A stretch of 64,000 bases of DNA from Acidovorax sp. GBBC 1281 (GTDB lineage Bacteria; Pseudomonadota; Gammaproteobacteria; Burkholderiales; Burkholderiaceae_C). This document shows positions 9,417 through 20,885 of the stretch, piece after piece. The position numbers and the translations under genes were made by a program. Each line of letters starts with the position of its first letter. The stretch's first letter is position 1. Below the pieces are notes generated by a model. It did no database searches and was not told where the DNA came from. It worked only from the letters and a program-made list of their open reading frames with translations. Where the stretch lies: positions 4,728,501 through 4,792,500 of the forward strand of contig NZ_CP097269.1 of NCBI RefSeq assembly GCF_028473645.1, read 5' to 3'.

Positions 9417-11075
9417 TCAGTCGTTGGCGTAGATGTCCACGTCCTTGGTTTCGCGGATGAACAGTGTGCCGATCACCGCCGTGGCGCCCGCGATGATGAT
9501 GGGGTACCACAGGCCGTTGTACATGTTGCCGGTCTGCGCCACGATGGCGAACGAGGTGGTGGGCAGCAGGCCGCCGAACCAGCCGTTGCCGATGTGGTAC
9601 GGCAGGCTCATCGACGTGTAGCGGATGCGGGTGGGGAACATTTCCACCAGCATGGCGGCGATGGGGCCGTACACCATGGTCACCAGCAGCACGAGGTAGG
9701 TCAGCAGGACGACCATCATCACCTTGTTCATCTTGGCGGGGTCGGCCTTGGTGGGGTAGCCATCGGCCTTGAGGGTGTCGGCCACGGCCTTCTTGAACTC
9801 CGCGTCCTTGACCTTGACCTGGTCGGCGGGCAGGCCCTTGGCGCTGTAGCTCGGGATGGTGGTGGCACCGATCTTGATCACGGCGGGCGTGCCGGCCGGT
9901 GCGACTTCGTTGTCATAGCTCACCGAACCGGCGGCCAGCACCTGCTTGGCGATGTCGCACGAACTCGTGAACTTGGACGTGCCCGTGGGGTTGAACTGGA
10001 ACGAGCACTCGGCCGGGTCGGCCACGATCACCACCTTGTTCTTGGCCTGCGCGGCGGCGAGATCGGGGTTGGCGGCTTCGGTCAGGGCCTTGAACACCGG
10101 GAAGTACGTCAGCACGGCGAGCACGCAGCCCAGCATGATGATGGGCTTGCGGCCGATCTTGTCCGACAGCGTGCCGAACACGATGAAGAACGGCGTGCCG
10201 ATCAGCAGCGCGGCGGCGATCATCAGGTTGGCCGTGACGGCATCCACCTTCAGCTGCTGCGTGAGGAAGAACAGCGCATAGAACTGCCCCGTGTACCAGA
10301 CCACGGCCTGGCCGGCGGTCAGGCCGATCAGCGCGAGGATCACGATCTTGAGGTTCTTCCACTCGCCGAACGACTCGGCCAGCGGCGCCTTGGAGGTCTT
10401 TCCCTCGGCCTTCATCTTCTGGAAGGCGGGCGATTCCGACAGCGACAGCCGGATCCACACCGAAATGCCCAGCAGCAGGATGGACACCAGGAACGGAATG
10501 CGCCAGCCCCAGTCGCCGAACTCCTGCTCGCCCATCACGGTGCGGGTCCCCAGGATGACCAGCAGCGACAGGAACAGGCCCAGCGTGGCGGTGGTCTGGA
10601 TCCACGAGGTATAGGCGCCGCGCTTGCCTTGCGGCGCGTGCTCGGCCACATAGGTGGCGGCCCCGCCGTACTCGCCGCCGAGGGCCAGGCCCTGCAGCAT
10701 GCGCAGCGCGATCAGGATCACCGGCGCGGCCACGCCGATGCTGGCGTAGGTCGGCAGGATGCCCACGATGAACGTGGACAGGCCCATGATCAGGATGGTG
10801 ACGAGAAAGGTGTACTTGCGCCCGATCATGTCGCCCAGGCGCCCGAACACCAGCGCGCCGAAGGGCCGCACGATGAAACCGGCCGCGAAGGCCAGCAGCG
10901 CGAAGATGAAGGCCGAGCCCGCATCCAGCCCGCTGAAGAACTGCTTGGCGATGATGGCCGCGAGCGAGCCGTACAAGTAGAAGTCATACCACTCGAACAC
11001 GGTGCCCAGCGACGAGGCGAAGATGACTTTTCTTTCTTCCGGCGACATGGGCCGGGATGCAACATTGGTAGCCAT
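9417..11075 (-). CDS. MFS transporter, metabolite:H+ symporter (MHS) family
   Basis: A 552-aa inner-membrane symporter of the ProP/KgtP/ShiA group. The start at 11075 (MATNVASRPMSPEERK) follows GGAGACA at 9 nt; the ATG 15 nt upstream overlaps that ribosome site. The family signature is present: VFEWYDFYLYGSLA in TM1, RPFGALVFGRLGDMIGRK in loop 2-3 and QGLALGGEYGGA in TM4. It is about 100 residues longer than classical members because of a hydrophilic insertion (roughly residues 330-435) between TM9 and TM10, containing two cysteines (AECSF, SSCDIA). Such insertions are seen in some betaproteobacterial homologs; the insert would lie in a loop and might form an extra domain. The substrate is a small carboxylate, proline or betaine by family analogy only. 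Confidence 0.9.
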   Translation of the reverse strand: MATNVASRPMSPEERKVIFASSLGTVFEWYDFYLYGSLAAIIAKQFFSGLDAGSAFIFALLAFAAGFIVRPFGALVFGRLGDMIGRKYTFLVTILIMGLSTFIVGILPTYASIGVAAPVILIALRMLQGLALGGEYGGAATYVAEHAPQGKRGAYTSWIQTTATLGLFLSLLVILGTRTVMGEQEFGDWGWRIPFLVSILLLGISVWIRLSLSESPAFQKMKAEGKTSKAPLAESFGEWKNLKIVILALIGLTAGQAVVWYTGQFYALFFLTQQLKVDAVTANLMIAAALLIGTPFFIVFGTLSDKIGRKPIIMLGCVLAVLTYFPVFKALTEAANPDLAAAQAKNKVVIVADPAECSFQFNPTGTSKFTSSCDIAKQVLAAGSVSYDNEVAPAGTPAVIKIGATTIPSYSAKGLPADQVKVKDAEFKKAVADTLKADGYPTKADPAKMNKVMMVVLLTYLVLLVTMVYGPIAAMLVEMFPTRIRYTSMSLPYHIGNGWFGGLLPTTSFAIVAQTGNMYNGLWYPIIIAGATAVIGTLFIRETKDVDIYAND

Positions 11076-11463
11076 GGTGCTTGTCTCCATTGGTGGTCGG
11101 ATGGATGCGGAAATGCACGGTGCGATGGGGTTTCCGGGCACTCGTCGCAGCCTGGACCGCAATATCGGACGTGCATCTGACCAAACACTGACAAGCGCCA
11201 GGCGCCCCACGGCGCCCCGGACTGACAGCCACCTGACAAACCCCGGGCCAACCCTGCACCCGCATTTCTCGATGCGGTAAATCGGGGGGTAAAACTGCGG
11301 TGCAACCCACCGAACGGGCCACGGAGGCACCAACGACGCACCGCCGCGCCACGGGAAAACCCTGCCAGGGACTAACCCTGAAAGGGCGGGGACGTCGGGG
11401 GAATCTGCCGCGTCAGCGCGATCAAGCAGGCCGACTCGGTGCCTGCCACCGGGTTCGGCGGGA
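11076..11463. other. 388-bp non-coding interval upstream of the symporter gene
   Basis: It holds the leader and presumably the promoter of the minus-strand symporter gene, and the downstream side of the DsbA-family operon. I see no conserved ORF, tRNA or convincing terminator in it. Confidence 0.5.
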
Positions 11464-12114
11464 TCAGGCGGCGGCGGGCGGCAAGCCGGAGGGCAGCGCC
11501 TCGGCACGGCCCCACGCGGGGCCGTCGAACCAGGGGTCGCCGCTCAGGCAGGCCCGCAGCATGGGCAGGCTGTCCAGCCCACAGAACAGGCGGCCTTCCA
11601 CCTCGAAAGCCGGCACGCCGAACACGCCACGCTGCGCCGCCGCGTCGGTGTTGGCGCGCAGCAGGGCCTTGGCGGCGGTGCCTGCGGGGTCCGGGCGCAC
11701 CTGTTGCGCGAGCGCCTCGGCCAGCGCCTGCAGCCGCGCAGGGTCGTTGGCACCGTGCCCGCCCAGCCACACGTGGCGCAGCACGGTGCCAGCCACGAAG
11801 CGGTTGATGGCGCCGTCCTCGCTGCAGGCCAGCGACTGGCGCAACAGCGGCAGCGGGTTGAACGGGTGCTGGGCCGGCATGACCAGGCCCGTGCCGAGCG
11901 AATGGCCCAGCCATTCGGCATGGCGGTACGTCCACAGCCGCTTGGCCGGAATGCCCGCCGGACCCGGGTTGCCGTGGCGCTGCAGCAGCGCGCCCAGCAG
12001 CACGGGCCGGTACTCGACGCTGTAGCTCAGTCCTTCCAGGGCCTGCGGCAACTGCTCGAACGCCAGCCAGGCATAGGGCGAGACGAAGTCCAGGTAGAAG
12101 GTGATGTGCTTCAC
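11464..12114 (-). CDS. DsbA-family isomerase (2-hydroxychromene-2-carboxylate isomerase-like)
   Basis: A 216-aa thioredoxin-fold protein of the DsbA/GST-kappa branch. It begins MKHITFYLDFVSPYAWLAFEQLP; the DFVSPYAW motif with a serine instead of the CXXC pair is typical of 2-hydroxychromene-2-carboxylate isomerases, glutathione-dependent enzymes of naphthalene and related aromatic catabolism. The C-terminal motif GVFGVPAFEVEGRLFCGLD is the cis-proline region of the fold. No aromatic pathway genes surround it, so the physiological substrate is unknown. Its ATG overlaps the stop of the DUF1289 gene (ATGA), so the two are translationally coupled, and it is the last gene of a three-gene unit. Confidence 0.85.
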   Translation of the reverse strand: MKHITFYLDFVSPYAWLAFEQLPQALEGLSYSVEYRPVLLGALLQRHGNPGPAGIPAKRLWTYRHAEWLGHSLGTGLVMPAQHPFNPLPLLRQSLACSEDGAINRFVAGTVLRHVWLGGHGANDPARLQALAEALAQQVRPDPAGTAAKALLRANTDAAAQRGVFGVPAFEVEGRLFCGLDSLPMLRACLSGDPWFDGPAWGRAEALPSGLPPAAA

Positions 12115-12386
12115 GGCAGGTCCGGAAAAGGGGATGGCGGGGGAAACTCGAAACCCGCGCGCTGCGCGAGGCGGGCCCAGATCGCGCGGCGTTCGGCGTC
12201 ATCCGCGCCCGACCATGCGCGGATCTCGTCCAGCGTGCGAAAGCAGCCGTCGCAGTAGGTGCCGTCGGCCGACAGGCGGCACACCGAGATGCACGGCGAG
12301 GGCACGCCGTCCGTGCTGTCCTCGTCGAAATAGCCTCCCGCGCTCAGCAGCATCGCGCGGTTGGCGATCGATTCGGTCGCACTCAT
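12111..12386 (-). CDS. DUF1289 family protein
   Basis: A 91-aa protein with the DUF1289 core SPCISVCRL...YCDGCFRTLDEI at about residues 30-52. Four cysteines in a C-x3-C...C-x2-C pattern suggest metal binding, probably zinc or an Fe-S cluster; the biochemical role is unknown. Members are small and often encoded beside oxidoreductases or tRNA-related genes. Its start ATG overlaps the stop of the upstream YbaK-type gene and its stop overlaps the start of the isomerase gene, so all three are coupled in one operon. Confidence 0.85.
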   Translation of the reverse strand: MSATESIANRAMLLSAGGYFDEDSTDGVPSPCISVCRLSADGTYCDGCFRTLDEIRAWSGADDAERRAIWARLAQRAGFEFPPPSPFPDLP

Positions 12387-12889
12387 GGTTCGATCGGCGC
12401 TTGCACCACATCGACCACGGGCGCGCTGGTGAGCTTTTCCAGGTCCTGCGGGCGCAGCGCGAACACGCTGTGCGGGTGGCCGGCCGCGGCCCAGATCTCC
12501 TCGAAGCGGAACAGTTCGCGGTCGATCAGCGTGACCGGCGGCGTGGCGTGGCCCACGGGGGACACGCCGCCGATCGAGAAGCCCGTGCGCGCCTTGACGA
12601 ACTCGGCATCGGCGCGGCCGATCTTGCCGACGTGGGCCTCGACCTTCTTCTCATCCACGCGCCGGTCGCCCGAGGTGACGACCAGCACGGCCGCATCGTC
12701 GCTTTTGCGCCGGAAGATGATGCTCTTGGCCACCTGGCCGACCAGGATGCCCAGGCCATCGGCCGCCTGCTGGGCGGTGCGCGCCGCATCGTCGAGCATG
12801 CGCGGCATGTGCGGATGGCCCAGCGACTGCAGCGTGGCGGCCACGCGCTGGACGCCTTCGGGAAGGGGAATGAGTTCGGCTGCGCACAT
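12383..12889 (-). CDS. YbaK/EbsC-type aminoacyl-tRNA deacylase
   Basis: A 168-aa member of the YbaK/ProX editing family, which hydrolyses mischarged tRNA such as Cys- or Ala-tRNA(Pro). The ATG at 12889 (MCAAELIPLPEGVQR) follows GAGAG. Family features include the conserved lysine context GQVAKSIIFR, the GDRRVDEKK segment and GGVSPVGH near residue 120, with the FEEIWAAAG and HSVFAL C-terminal motifs. It is the first gene of a coupled unit with the DUF1289 and isomerase genes. The family spans several amino-acid specificities; from sequence I cannot say which one this enzyme edits. Confidence 0.88.
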   Translation of the reverse strand: MCAAELIPLPEGVQRVAATLQSLGHPHMPRMLDDAARTAQQAADGLGILVGQVAKSIIFRRKSDDAAVLVVTSGDRRVDEKKVEAHVGKIGRADAEFVKARTGFSIGGVSPVGHATPPVTLIDRELFRFEEIWAAAGHPHSVFALRPQDLEKLTSAPVVDVVQAPIEP

Positions 12890-12974
12890 GGGATCTCTCA
12901 AGGCCGGAAGGCCGGTGGTCCAAAGCGTTGATCTTAGCGATGGCCGCCGGGGCGCGCAGCCTCTCGGGGGACCT

Positions 12975-14384
12975 TCAAGCCGCCGCGCGCTCCTGGTGCA
13001 CGCCGGGGCCCTGCTCCGCCAGATCCCAGAACAGGCCGGCCATGATCTGCAGCGATTCGCGCGTGACGTCCGCCAGGATGTGCTCGTTGGGCGCGTGCTG
13101 CGAGCAGGCCGGGTACGAGTGCGGCACCCACAGCGTGGGCAGGCCCAGGGTCTCGGAGAACACGTCGTTGGGCAGCGAGCCGCCCAGGTTGGGCAGCAGC
13201 GCCGGGCGCCGGCCGGTGGAGCGCTCGATGGAGGCCAGGCCCCAGCGCACCCAGGCATCGTCCGGATCCAGCCGGGTGGCGGCCATGTGCACGTCGGTGC
13301 CTCGCACCTCCACGTCGGTGAAGCCGCGGGCCTGCAGGTGCTCGCGGATGTGGTCCAGGAACGCCGTGGGGTCGGAGCCCACCACGTAGCGCATGTGGCA
13401 GTGCGCGCGCGCCTCGGCGGGAATGGCATGCACCGGCATGGCCGGGTTGCCGGTGGTGAAGGCCAGCACCTCCAGGCTGTTCCAGCCGATCACGCGCTCG
13501 GACGGGGTCAGGCCGGGCTCGCCCCAGTCCGGGTCGATCTCGGGGTCGTCCGGGCCACCGCCCACGTCGATGTCGCGCAGCGCCTCGCGCACGCTGGCGG
13601 GCAGCTCGGTGGGGCGCAGGCCCGGCACCTGGATGCGGCCGCGCTCGTCCACCAGGCTGGCGATGGCATGCGCCAGCCGGATGCCCGGGTTGCGCAGCAG
13701 GCCACCCCAGTTGCCCGAGTGGTGGCCACCGTCGCGCAGCTTCACGTGCAGGTCGAAATTGAAGACGCCGCGCGAGCCCAGGAACAGGGTGGCGCGCGAG
13801 GCGGACACCCGGGGCCCGTCGGAGGCGATGAACAGGTCGGCCGCGAGCGCATCGCGCTCGTTCGCGCACACCGCGTTCAGGCCCGGCGAGCCGTCCTCCT
13901 CGCCCATCTCCAGGATGATCTTGACGTTGTAGCCCAGGCGGCCTCCCCGCACCGCCAGCACCTGCTCCAGCGCGGTGAGGTTGATGGTGTGCTGGCCCTT
14001 GTTGTCGGCCGTGCCGCGGCCATACCAGCGGTTGCCCTCCACCACGATGTCCCACGGTTTGAGGCCCGCGCGCCATTGCGCGTCGTAGCCGCGCACCACG
14101 TCGCCGTGGCCGTAGGTCAGCAGCGTGAAGGCAGCGCCCTCCTCGGCACGCTCGGCCAGCAGGAAGGGGCTCTTGCCCGGCACCGGGTTGTCCACCACAC
14201 GGCATGCAAAGCCCAGCGCCTGCAGCTGCGGCACCATCTCCTCGGTCAGGTAGGCATGCAGGATGGAGCCGCTGGCGGCGTCCTGGCTTTCGGTGCGGAA
14301 GGCGACCCGGCGCGCCAGCGTCTGCTGAAAGCGCCCGTCATCGAAGCAGGCCAGCGTCTGGGCAATGGCTTGGTCACGGCTCAT
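12975..14384 (-). CDS. M20-family metallopeptidase (dipeptidase-like)
   Basis: A 469-aa zinc peptidase of the M20 (ArgE/DapE/CPG2) family. The start MSRDQAIAQ at 14384 is chosen because the longer frame start has no ribosome site. Metal-binding motifs are visible: TYGHGDVV (first histidine and aspartate, near residue 90), GRGTADNKGQ (bridging aspartate) and EMGEEDGSPG (catalytic glutamates, near residue 160). A dimerisation domain with RDGGHHSGNWGG follows. It lies directly downstream of the oligopeptide transporter genes, all on the same strand, so it probably cleaves imported peptides in the cytoplasm. The exact peptide specificity is unknown. Confidence 0.9.
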   Translation of the reverse strand: MSRDQAIAQTLACFDDGRFQQTLARRVAFRTESQDAASGSILHAYLTEEMVPQLQALGFACRVVDNPVPGKSPFLLAERAEEGAAFTLLTYGHGDVVRGYDAQWRAGLKPWDIVVEGNRWYGRGTADNKGQHTINLTALEQVLAVRGGRLGYNVKIILEMGEEDGSPGLNAVCANERDALAADLFIASDGPRVSASRATLFLGSRGVFNFDLHVKLRDGGHHSGNWGGLLRNPGIRLAHAIASLVDERGRIQVPGLRPTELPASVREALRDIDVGGGPDDPEIDPDWGEPGLTPSERVIGWNSLEVLAFTTGNPAMPVHAIPAEARAHCHMRYVVGSDPTAFLDHIREHLQARGFTDVEVRGTDVHMAATRLDPDDAWVRWGLASIERSTGRRPALLPNLGGSLPNDVFSETLGLPTLWVPHSYPACSQHAPNEHILADVTRESLQIMAGLFWDLAEQGPGVHQERAAA

Positions 14385-14439
14385 GGGAAAGGTCCTCGGG
14401 TGGGGTGGGTGGAGTGAATGGAAGGTGCATATAGGCTGC

Positions 14440-16274
<1,835 letters not shown>

Positions 16275-16287
16275 GGCTCTTTGCCTT

Positions 16288-17205
16288 TCAGTTCCGGCCA
16301 TCGGGGGCCGTGAGATCGCGGATGCCGTCGCCCACCAGGTTGATGGCCAGCACCAGCACCGCCAGCACCACGCCGGGGATCAGGATCACCCAGGGCTGGA
16401 AGAACATGTAAGCCTTGCCTTCGGCCACCATCAGGCCCCACGACGGCGTGGGCGGCTGCACGCCCAGGCCCAGGAACGACAGGGTCGATTCGAGCAGGAT
16501 GGCGTGCGCCATCTCCAGCGTGGCGACCACGGTGAGCGCGCTCATCAGGTTGGGCAGCAACTCGCGCACCAGGATGTACGGCGTGGAGGCGCCCAGCGCC
16601 TTGGCCGCCGCGATGAACTCGGCATCGCGCAGTTGCTGCGTGGCCGAGCGGGTCACGATGGCGAAGCGGTCCCACAGCAGCAGGCCCAGCAGCACGATCA
16701 CCACCTGCAGCGAGCCGCCCACGAGCGAGGCCATGGCCAGCGCCACCAGCACCACCGGCATGGCCAGGCGCGTGGTGATGATGTAGCTGATGACCGCATC
16801 CACCCGGCCGCCGAAGTAGCCGGCCAGCACGCCCAGCGTGGTGCCGATGGCCCCGGCGATGAGCGCCGTGACCACGCCGATCAGCAGCGACACGCGGGCG
16901 CCGTAGATGAGCCGGCTCAGGTAGTCGCGGCCGAGCTTGTCGGTGCCCAGCACGTGCTCCCAGCTGCCCTTGGCATGCCAGACGGGTGGAATGAGGCGCT
17001 GGGTCACGTCCTGCGCATAGGGGTCGTGCGGGCTGATCCAGGGGGCGAGCAGCGCGGCCACCAGAGCCAGCACGAGCACGATGGCGCCGAGCACCAGGCC
17101 GCGCTGGCCCAGCACGCGGCGCAGCCAGCGGCGCCAGGCCGGTGGCGACGGCAGGGCCAGGGTGGCCGCCGCGCCGGGAGAGGAAAGGGTGGTGGAAGCG
17201 TTCAT
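16288..17205 (-). CDS. Peptide ABC transporter permease (DppC type)
   Basis: A 305-aa inner-membrane permease from the ATG at 17205 ([11 protein letters not shown]). It has an N-terminal cytoplasmic tail, a first membrane span ([19 protein letters not shown]), the periplasmic HDPYAQDV segment typical of DppC/OppC, and five further spans. The EAA motif for ATPase contact is [20 protein letters not shown]. It ends 14 nt before the OppD-like start. With the upstream DppB-like protein it forms the channel for peptides delivered by the binding protein encoded at the head of the operon. Confidence 0.92.
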   Translation of the reverse strand: MNASTTLSSPGAAATLALPSPPAWRRWLRRVLGQRGLVLGAIVLVLALVAALLAPWISPHDPYAQDVTQRLIPPVWHAKGSWEHVLGTDKLGRDYLSRLIYGARVSLLIGVVTALIAGAIGTTLGVLAGYFGGRVDAVISYIITTRLAMPVVLVALAMASLVGGSLQVVIVLLGLLLWDRFAIVTRSATQQLRDAEFIAAAKALGASTPYILVRELLPNLMSALTVVATLEMAHAILLESTLSFLGLGVQPPTPSWGLMVAEGKAYMFFQPWVILIPGVVLAVLVLAINLVGDGIRDLTAPDGRN

Positions 17206-17227
17206 GGCAATCTCCGGTGCGGCGGCT

Positions 17228-18145
17228 TCAGCGGGTGCGCATGCGCGGGTCGAGCGCGGCATTGAGCACGTCGGCCAGGAAGGTGAGCGCGATGTAGAAC
17301 ACCGCGATGATCAGCACCACGGCCTGCACCACGGGGTAGTCGTTGCGCGCGATGGAGTCCCAGGCGAGCTGCCCCAGCCCCTGCATGGAATACACCGACT
17401 CGATCACCACCGAGCCGCCGAGCATGAAGCCCAGTTCCACCGCGGCCAGCGCCACCACCGGAATGATGGCGTTGCGCAGCGCGTGCTTGAACACCACGCG
17501 CGAGCGGCTCAGGCCCTTGGCGCGCGCGGTGCGGATGTAGTCCGCGCTCAGCACGTCCAGCATGCCGGCCCGCGTGAGCCGCATCATGGCCGGCATGGCG
17601 TAGTAGCCGAGCGCCACCGCCGGCAGCACGAAATGCTGCCAGCTCGTGTTGCCCGCCACGGGCAGCCACTTCAGGCCCACGGCGAACAGCAGCACCAGCG
17701 TGAGCGCGAACCAGAAGGTCGGCATGGCCTGGCCCACCACCGCCACCATCAATGCCAGGCGGTCGATCCACGTGTCGCGGTAGAGCGCGGCCAGCACGCC
17801 CAATGGAATGGCCACGGCCACGGCCAGCAGCAGCGCCACGCCGCCGAGCTTGAGCGTGATGGGCAGGCGCTCGCCGACCAGCTCCATGACGGTGTTCTGG
17901 AAATAGAACGACCGCCCGAAATCCAGCCGCGCCGCCGCGCCCAGCCAGTCGAAGAACTGCTCCACGATGGGGCGGTCCAGCCCGTACTGCACGCGGATCT
18001 TCTCCACGTCGGCAGCGCTCGATTCCGGCCCCGCGATGGCGGTGGCCAGGTCGCCCGACAGGTGCAGCAGCATGAAGCTGACGACCGCCACGGTCAGCAT
18101 GACGCTCAGCGCCACCAGCAGGCGGCGAAAGATGTAGATCAGCAT
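17228..18145 (-). CDS. Peptide ABC transporter permease (DppB type)
   Basis: A 305-aa permease starting [17 protein letters not shown] at 18145. It has the DppB/OppB layout: an N-terminal span, a large periplasmic domain containing [13 protein letters not shown], and five more spans. The EAA motif is [20 protein letters not shown]. It begins 47 nt after the binding-protein gene and ends 23 nt before the DppC-like gene, consistent with one transcript. Substrate is expected to be short peptides, but nickel and glutathione transporters share this fold. Confidence 0.92.
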   Translation of the reverse strand: MLIYIFRRLLVALSVMLTVAVVSFMLLHLSGDLATAIAGPESSAADVEKIRVQYGLDRPIVEQFFDWLGAAARLDFGRSFYFQNTVMELVGERLPITLKLGGVALLLAVAVAIPLGVLAALYRDTWIDRLALMVAVVGQAMPTFWFALTLVLLFAVGLKWLPVAGNTSWQHFVLPAVALGYYAMPAMMRLTRAGMLDVLSADYIRTARAKGLSRSRVVFKHALRNAIIPVVALAAVELGFMLGGSVVIESVYSMQGLGQLAWDSIARNDYPVVQAVVLIIAVFYIALTFLADVLNAALDPRMRTR

Positions 18146-18191
18146 GGCAGGGGCCCGCGAGGGTGTGGGAGGGACACGAACGCCGGGGCCA

Positions 18192-19724
18192 TCACTTCCA
18201 GCTGGCCTGGAAGAAACGCGGCAGCTCGTCGGGCTGGGCCTCGAACTTCAGGTCCGAGGTGAACGCGTAGTTGGTCGAGTACGAGAACAGCGGCGCCCAC
18301 ATGGCCTGGGTGGAGATGCGCTGCAGCGCCTGGGCGTACTTGGCCTTGCGCTCGGCCTTGTCCACCGTGGCGTCGGCCGTCTGCATCAGCGCGATGACCT
18401 GCGGGTCCTTGGCGGTGTCGTCCGGGCCGCCCTTGAAGAAGTTGCCCACGAAGGCCGAAGCGTCGTTGATCGAGAACGATCCCCAGGCCTGGAACGTGAG
18501 CGGTGCACGGCCGGCGCGCAACTCGGTGCGCAGCGCCGGGTACTGCACGAAGTGCAGCCGCGCGCGGATGCCGACCTTGCGCAGGTCGCCGATCATCGCC
18601 TCGGCGTACTCGCGCTCGCGGTAGGCCCACAGCGCGGTGTCGAAGCCGTTCGGGTAGCCCGCCTCGGCCAGCAGCGCCTTGGCCTTGGCCGGGTTGTATT
18701 CGTACTGCTGCACCTTGCTGGTGTCGCAGCCGAACTGCGTGCGAAAGCACGGCGCATACACCGGCTGGCTGCCGCCGCGCACCAGGCTGTCGGCCAGACC
18801 CTTGCGGTTGATGGCGTAGTTGAGCGCCTGGCGCACGCGGGGGTCCTTGAAGGGCGCAGCCTCGGGCGTGGTGCCGTTGTTGTTGATGGAGATGAAGCCC
18901 ACGCGCATGGTCTCGCCGCTCAGCACCGAGAGGTTGGGCGCGGCCTTCAGCGAATCGGCCTGGTCGGCCGGCACGCGCCAGATCCAGTCCACCGCGCCGG
19001 TCATCAGCTGGGCCATGCGGGCTTCCGGGTCGCGGATGACGGTGAACTTCACGGTACCGATCTTGGGCTGGCCCGCAGGGCTGTCCTTGAAGTAGGCAGT
19101 GTTCTTCACCATGGTCACGCCCTGCCCCGGCACCACGCTGGTGATCTTGTAGGGGCCGCTGCCCACCGGCGCCTTGCTGAAACCTTCCAGCCCCACCTTG
19201 GTGAAATAGGCTGCGGGGTAGATGGGCGTGGGGCCGGCCAGGTATTCCAGCGCCGCGGGGAACGGCGTCTTGAGGTGGATGCGCACCTCGTAGTCGCTCA
19301 CCTTGTCCACGCCCTTGATCCAGTCGGTGTTCTGGCGCGTGGCGATCTTGGCGTCGGGGCCGGTCACCACGTTGAAGGTGTAGGCCACATCGTCGGCCGT
19401 GAACTTGTCGCCGTTGTGGAACGTGACGCCTTGGCGCAGCGTGACCAGCAGCGCGGTGGGCGACTCCCACTTCCAGGCGGTGGCGAGCTGCGGCTTGAGC
19501 TCGCCCGTCTTCGTGTCGCGGTAGAGCAGCGTGTCCCACGCCATGGCCGCGAGCACGACGCCCTCGCGCATGTTGTTGTGGTACGGGCTCACGTTCTCGA
19601 CCTCGTTGTCCGACGCGTAGGTCAGCGTGTCGTTGGCCTTGCCAGCGTGCGCGCCGGCCCCGAAAACCATCATGCCCAGTGCCAGACAGCCCCGGCGCAC
19701 CCAGTGGGTGAATAAATGCCCCAT
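18192..19724 (-). CDS. Peptide ABC transporter substrate-binding protein (SBP family 5)
   Basis: A 510-aa periplasmic binding protein of the OppA/DppA type. The start at 19724 (MGHLFTHWVRRGC) is chosen because AAGGAG lies 7 nt upstream; the ATG 15 nt further out overlaps that site. A signal peptide (CLALGMMVFGAGAHA) precedes the mature KANDTLTYASDNEVE. Family landmarks include HNGDKFTADDVAYTFN near residue 105 and VGSGPYKI near residue 190. It is the first gene of the five-gene transporter operon and is divergent from a LysR regulator, which probably controls it. Ligands are likely di- or oligopeptides, in line with the M20 peptidase at the end of the cluster. Confidence 0.93.
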   Translation of the reverse strand: MGHLFTHWVRRGCLALGMMVFGAGAHAGKANDTLTYASDNEVENVSPYHNNMREGVVLAAMAWDTLLYRDTKTGELKPQLATAWKWESPTALLVTLRQGVTFHNGDKFTADDVAYTFNVVTGPDAKIATRQNTDWIKGVDKVSDYEVRIHLKTPFPAALEYLAGPTPIYPAAYFTKVGLEGFSKAPVGSGPYKITSVVPGQGVTMVKNTAYFKDSPAGQPKIGTVKFTVIRDPEARMAQLMTGAVDWIWRVPADQADSLKAAPNLSVLSGETMRVGFISINNNGTTPEAAPFKDPRVRQALNYAINRKGLADSLVRGGSQPVYAPCFRTQFGCDTSKVQQYEYNPAKAKALLAEAGYPNGFDTALWAYREREYAEAMIGDLRKVGIRARLHFVQYPALRTELRAGRAPLTFQAWGSFSINDASAFVGNFFKGGPDDTAKDPQVIALMQTADATVDKAERKAKYAQALQRISTQAMWAPLFSYSTNYAFTSDLKFEAQPDELPRFFQASWK

Positions 19725-19907
19725 TGCGAACTCCTTCATCGTGATGAAACAGGAAACACAGTGAACGGGAGCAAGAATGGGACCTCGAAGGCGTTTCCGC
19801 CATTACCGAATATCGCGGCGAGCGATCTCAAAAAGGCAATGCTTGCACCGCATTGCGCCTATGCTTGGGGGATTGCCGCAGCGCACCACGCCCCATCGCC
19901 CACCGCC

Positions 19908-20855
19908 ATGAAACGCTCGCAGATCGTTGCCCGCCAATTGCAGGACACGGCCCTGCGCTACTTCCTGGAGGTGGTGCGCTGCGGCTCGATCAGCGAGGCC
20001 TCGCAGCGGTTGAACGTGGCCGGTTCGGCCATCAGCCGACACATCGCGCACCTGGAAGACCTCCTGGGCGCGACGCTGTTCGACCGCCACGCGCGCGGCA
20101 TGGTGCCCAGTGCGGCGGGCGAGCTGCTGGCGGTGCATGCGCAGAAGTCCGCGCACGACGCGGAGCGCGTGGTGCATGAAATGCAGGCGCTGCAGGGCAT
20201 GGAGCGCGGGCGGGTGCGCCTGGCCTCGTCGGAGGGCTTCGCGCTGGAATTCCTGCCCCGGCTCATCAGCGATTTCCGGCGGCGGCACCCGGGCATCCAG
20301 TTCCACCTGGGGGTGTTTCCGCCGGCCGAAAGCACGCGGCGCGTGCTGCTGGGCGATGCGGACATCGGCATCACCATGAGCCGCAGCGCCGAAAAGGACA
20401 TCCGCATCGAGCTGCTGCAGCCCTCGCCCGTGCTGGCCGTGGTGCAGCGCGGCCATCCGCTGACGCGCTTTCAGCAGGTCAGCCTGTCGCAGCTGCAGAA
20501 CCACCCCGTGGCACTGCCCGAAATGGACACCACCGTGCGGCAACTGTTCGACATCGCGTGCAGCCGCCAGAAGGTGCAGATCGACCCCGTGCTCACCAGC
20601 AACTACATCGCCAGCCTGTTCGGGTTCGTCAAGCACGAGCCCGAGGGCGTGTCCATCTCGGGCGAGATCACCATGCGCTACCAGATCGAGCGCGAGGAGA
20701 TGGCCTGCGTGCGCCTGCGCGACCGGGGCCTGGACCTGCGCAACATCGAGGTGCAGACGCTGATGGGCCGCACGCTGTCACGCGCGGCGCAATCCTTTCT
20801 CGCGCACCTCAAGGAGCAATTGCAGAACGTGGCCGCGCCGCTGTCTGGCGGCTGA
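19908..20855 (+). CDS. LysR-family transcriptional regulator
   Basis: A 315-aa LysR regulator. The start at 19908 (MKRSQIVARQLQD) places the winged helix at residues about 10-70 (LRYFLEVVRCGSISEASQRL, then SAISRHIAHLEDLLGATLF). The C-terminal effector-binding domain follows (VRLASSEGFALEFLPRLI onward). It is divergent from the peptide transporter operon across 183 bp, the standard arrangement for a LysR protein controlling the neighbouring operon and itself. The inducer could be a peptide or an amino acid product of the M20 peptidase; this is inference from context. Confidence 0.92.
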   Translation: MKRSQIVARQLQDTALRYFLEVVRCGSISEASQRLNVAGSAISRHIAHLEDLLGATLFDRHARGMVPSAAGELLAVHAQKSAHDAERVVHEMQALQGMERGRVRLASSEGFALEFLPRLISDFRRRHPGIQFHLGVFPPAESTRRVLLGDADIGITMSRSAEKDIRIELLQPSPVLAVVQRGHPLTRFQQVSLSQLQNHPVALPEMDTTVRQLFDIACSRQKVQIDPVLTSNYIASLFGFVKHEPEGVSISGEITMRYQIEREEMACVRLRDRGLDLRNIEVQTLMGRTLSRAAQSFLAHLKEQLQNVAAPLSGG

Positions 20856-20885
20856 CCGCACCCAGCGCTCAGGCCACGCGCGGCC

